Assembly: GCA_900757285.1 (NCBI GenBank)
Contig: CAAENI010000236.1
Location: forward strand, 1 to 15,548
Length of the DNA stretch: 15,548 bases
Reading direction: 5' to 3'
Source: an uncultured Collinsella sp.
GTDB lineage: Bacteria > Actinomycetota > Coriobacteriia > Coriobacteriales > Coriobacteriaceae
In this document: piece by piece, positions 13,689 through 15,548 of the stretch
Layout: every line of letters starts with the position of its first letter
Position numbering within the stretch: the stretch's first letter is position 1
The notes under the pieces: generated by a model
The model's database searches: none
What the model was told of the DNA's origin: nothing
The model's input: only the letters and a program-made list of their open reading frames with translations
Made by a program: the position numbers and the translations under genes

Positions 13689-14312
13689 ATGAAGCACTTT
13701 GACCATATCGTATTTGACGTTGATGGGACATTGGCAGATACAGAAGAAAGCGTTCTGTCATCGCTTGTCCAGATTGTCCAAGAAGAGACCAGCAAAACGC
13801 TTCCCCGACACGAGCTTGACTTTGCCCTCGGCATACCCGGCAAGGATGCCCTTGAGAAACTTGGGATCTACTCGCAGGCAACGTTGGATCGCTGGTGCCA
13901 AGTTGCCGCCAGCTTTAAAAGCACCATCAGCGTGTTTCCAGGTTTGCTTGAAGTCATCGCAACACTCGCCGATAGCGGCTGCAAACTTGGTATCGTCTCC
14001 TCACGTGCGCGCGACGAATACGCAAAAGAAATTGCACCCCTTGGTTTCGATAAGTATTTTGAGCACATCATCCTTGTCGAAGACACAACCGAACATAAAC
14101 CCGCACCCGCACCCATGCTCGAATATCTCCGACGTGCGGGCGCGAATCCTGGCAACGTCGTCTACGTTGGCGACACCGTCTACGACGAACAATGCGCAAC
14201 TTCAGCAGGGGTCAGTTTTGCCCGAGCAGCATGGGGATCACACCAAGATATCCCAAACGCCACCTACAACCTCAAAACCCCCAACGACCTACTAACCCTA
14301 ACAACCAAGTAG
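13689..14312 (+). CDS. HAD-family phosphatase (phosphoglycolate phosphatase-like)
   Basis: Cytoplasmic haloacid-dehalogenase-type hydrolase of 207 aa, subfamily IA. Motif I is FDVDGTLAD with the nucleophile Asp10 and acid/base Asp12; motif II is the Ser in GIVSSRA; motif III the Lys in EHKPAP; motif IV is VGDTVYDE. A helical cap lies at about 18-85. The layout resembles Gph and PpaX, which act on phosphoglycolate or pyrophosphate, but substrate cannot be read from sequence. The ATG has GAGAGGAG seven bases upstream. It follows the AraC-type regulator by 56 bases and may be controlled with it. The plus-strand stretch after it holds a repeat-rich terminator region. Confidence 0.92.
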   Translation: MKHFDHIVFDVDGTLADTEESVLSSLVQIVQEETSKTLPRHELDFALGIPGKDALEKLGIYSQATLDRWCQVAASFKSTISVFPGLLEVIATLADSGCKLGIVSSRARDEYAKEIAPLGFDKYFEHIILVEDTTEHKPAPAPMLEYLRRAGANPGNVVYVGDTVYDEQCATSAGVSFARAAWGSHQDIPNATYNLKTPNDLLTLTTK

Positions 14313-14382
14313 CCCTCCCATCCCAAATTCGCAGTCCTAACGCCACAAGAGCGACGACCTCGAGAAGGTCAACCTGGGAGGG
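14313..14382. other. Inverted repeat just after the HAD gene
   Basis: CCCTCCCA (14313-14320) pairs with TGGGAGGG (14375-14382), and GACCTCGAGAAGGTC (14356-14370) forms a small hairpin inside. No T-run follows directly; eight T occur later, at 14432-14439. It may be part of the HAD gene's end signal. Confidence 0.3.
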
Positions 14383-14518
14383 ACGAGGGCTTAGTTCTCC
14401 AATCTTTCCGCAGGGGGCAAAAAGCAACGTCTTTTTTTTCCGACACTAACGCCACAAGGGCGATTGAGCAGAACGGTTTGGGCGGGTCCCGTACTTAGTT
14501 TCCAAAATCATTCCGCAG
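14337..14518. repeat. Diverged tandem repeat, 109-base period
   Basis: CTAACGCCACAAGAGCGA (14337-14354) recurs with one change at 14446-14463. A second shared block, CTTAGTTCTCCAATC then TTTCCGCAG (14390-14413), recurs in diverged form at 14494-14518. The order is kept, so the two units are homologous and have drifted apart. I see no gene in 14313-14645; this repeat and the inverted repeat that overlaps its second unit fill most of it. Confidence 0.5.
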
Positions 14519-14619
14519 CGCGAAGGCCCCCGTTGTCAACGCTTCGAAGAAGCGAGACAACGGGGGCCTTCATGCGCGAGGACGTTTTGGAAACTAAGTA
14601 CGGGACCCGCCCAAACCGT
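14473..14619. repeat. Perfect 35-bp inverted repeat around a terminator hairpin
   Basis: Arms 14473-14507 and 14585-14619 are perfect reverse complements over 35 bases. Inside, 14523-14537 pairs perfectly with 14556-14570 (15 bp, starting AAGGCCCCCG) and 14540-14545 with 14549-14554. The inner part has the same AAGGCC/GGCCTT style as the terminator at 7803-7843 and lies between convergent genes, so it is probably a two-way terminator. The outer arms go well beyond what a terminator needs and suggest a miniature inverted-repeat element. Confidence 0.8.
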
Positions 14620-14645
14620 CCGGTGGGATCAGAGTACCCTTGCTG

Positions 14646-15503
14646 TTACTCTGCTTTGCCCACAGAGTTGAGGTTGGTCATGCGGATCTTAACCAGCTCG
14701 GTGATCTCACGCATGCCCTCCTTGGCCGGCTTCTTGGGATCGAAGCAGGCAGGGTTCTCGGCCATGTAGGCCATGAAGCCCTTGGTGTAGGCCTGACGCA
14801 GCTCGGTGGCGTAGTTGACCTTGCAGATGCCGTTCTTCACAGCCTCGGCAACCTGCTCATCGGGCACACCGGAGGTGCCGTGCAGAACCAGCGGCACGTC
14901 GACGGCGTCGCGGATGGCCTTGACCACGGACTGCTCGATGTGCGGATCGCTCGTGTACACGCCGTGGCTGGTGCCAACGCCAATTGCGAGGGAGGTGCAG
15001 CCAGTGCGCTCGACGAACTCCTTGGCCTCGGCCGGATCGGTGTAGGGGCTCTCACCCTCAACCGCGGGGCCGTCGTCCTCCTTGCCGCCAACCTTGCCAA
15101 GCTCAGCCTCGACGGGCACGCCCATAGCGCGGCCAGCGTCGGCGACGGACTTGGTCAGGGCAATGTTGTCCTCGAAGGACTCGTGCGAACCGTCGATCAT
15201 GACGGAGGTGTAGCCCGTGCGGAAAGCCTGCATGCAGCGGTCATAGCCATCGCCGTGATCGAGGTGCAGGGCAACGGGCACGGAAGCGCGCTCGGCGGCA
15301 GCCTTGACCATGCCGTAGAAGTAGTCCAGACCAGCGGTCTTGATGGTGCCCGGGGTGGTCTGCATGATGACGGGGGACTTGGTCTCCTCGGCAGCAGCCA
15401 GAACGGCCATAACAAACTCGAGGTTCTCGACGTTGAACGCGCCGACGGCGTAGTGGCCGGCCTGAGCGTCCTTGAGCATCTTTTCGGTGGTAACAAGTGC
15501 CAT
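14646..15503 (-). CDS. fba: Class II fructose/tagatose-bisphosphate aldolase
   Basis: Zinc-dependent cytoplasmic aldolase of 285 aa that reversibly splits a ketose 1,6-bisphosphate into two triose phosphates. Asp82 and His83 (HLDHG), His180 (GTSHG) and His208 (LVLHG) take the positions of the catalytic Asp and zinc ligands in class II aldolases, the same numbering as KbaY/GatY. EAELGKVGGKEDD and KVNYATELR are also conserved. Length equals that of Bacillus subtilis FbaA and the tagatose enzymes, so fructose versus tagatose specificity is left open; a glycolytic role is more likely for an isolated gene. The ATG at 15501-15503 has GAGAGGAG about nine bases upstream. It ends next to the 35-bp inverted repeat shared with the convergent HAD gene. 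Confidence 0.93.
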   Translation of the reverse strand: MALVTTEKMLKDAQAGHYAVGAFNVENLEFVMAVLAAAEETKSPVIMQTTPGTIKTAGLDYFYGMVKAAAERASVPVALHLDHGDGYDRCMQAFRTGYTSVMIDGSHESFEDNIALTKSVADAGRAMGVPVEAELGKVGGKEDDGPAVEGESPYTDPAEAKEFVERTGCTSLAIGVGTSHGVYTSDPHIEQSVVKAIRDAVDVPLVLHGTSGVPDEQVAEAVKNGICKVNYATELRQAYTKGFMAYMAENPACFDPKKPAKEGMREITELVKIRMTNLNSVGKAE

Positions 15504-15548
15504 GAGCGTTTGCTCCTCTCCCTCGCCCGCATCTGGACATCGGGCGTA

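Noticed and set aside
1..15548. CRISPR array, tRNA or rRNA gene, transposase or integrase, attachment sites
   Set aside because: Looked for on both strands; no regularly spaced repeats, cloverleaf with CCA end, rRNA-like sequence or recombinase motifs were recognised.

Overview
The window looks like a chromosome segment of a gut-type Coriobacteriia, probably Collinsella or a close relative. That assignment is inference. It rests on the high-GC codon use, strong GGAGG-type ribosome sites, stable intergenic hairpins, a membrane-bound LuxR regulator, and an agmatine deiminase pathway in a high-GC actinobacterial setting. There are ten confident protein genes and three small doubtful ones. No tRNA, rRNA, CRISPR array or transposase gene was recognised.

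Left part (1-7750): an agmatine/putrescine locus. Read on the minus strand the order is putrescine carbamoyltransferase (5381-6454), an APC-family antiporter (3808-5247), agmatine deiminase (2234-3439) and a second, paralogous APC antiporter (279-1688). Diverging from this block is a gene for a seven-helix membrane protein with a C-terminal LuxR domain (6785-7750), the architecture of AguR in lactic acid bacteria. Together these would import agmatine, deiminate it to N-carbamoylputrescine, split that into putrescine and carbamoyl phosphate, and export putrescine. The carbamate kinase that usually ends the operon and makes the ATP is absent; its place is taken by the second antiporter. The spaces between these genes are long and full of inverted repeats. 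The 545-base leader of the second antiporter is the most striking, with a terminator-like hairpin placed directly before the ribosome site.

Middle part (7751-12205): two strong terminator hairpins and a nested 121-base inverted repeat are followed by a minus-strand BceAB-like ABC transporter (ATPase 10273-11058, permease 8082-10283) with translationally coupled genes. Diverging from it is a fused gene encoding a NUDIX (MutT-like) domain joined through a basic linker to a Vsr mismatch endonuclease domain (11216-12205). The shared upstream region has a dyad resembling the BceR operator, although no BceRS pair is in the window.

Right part (12206-15548): a mostly non-coding stretch with one possible small gene, an AraC-family regulator that is probably leaderless, a HAD-family phosphatase, and a class II aldolase on the minus strand. 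Between the last two lies an element with an 18-base direct repeat, a perfect 35-base inverted repeat and a nested terminator-like hairpin.
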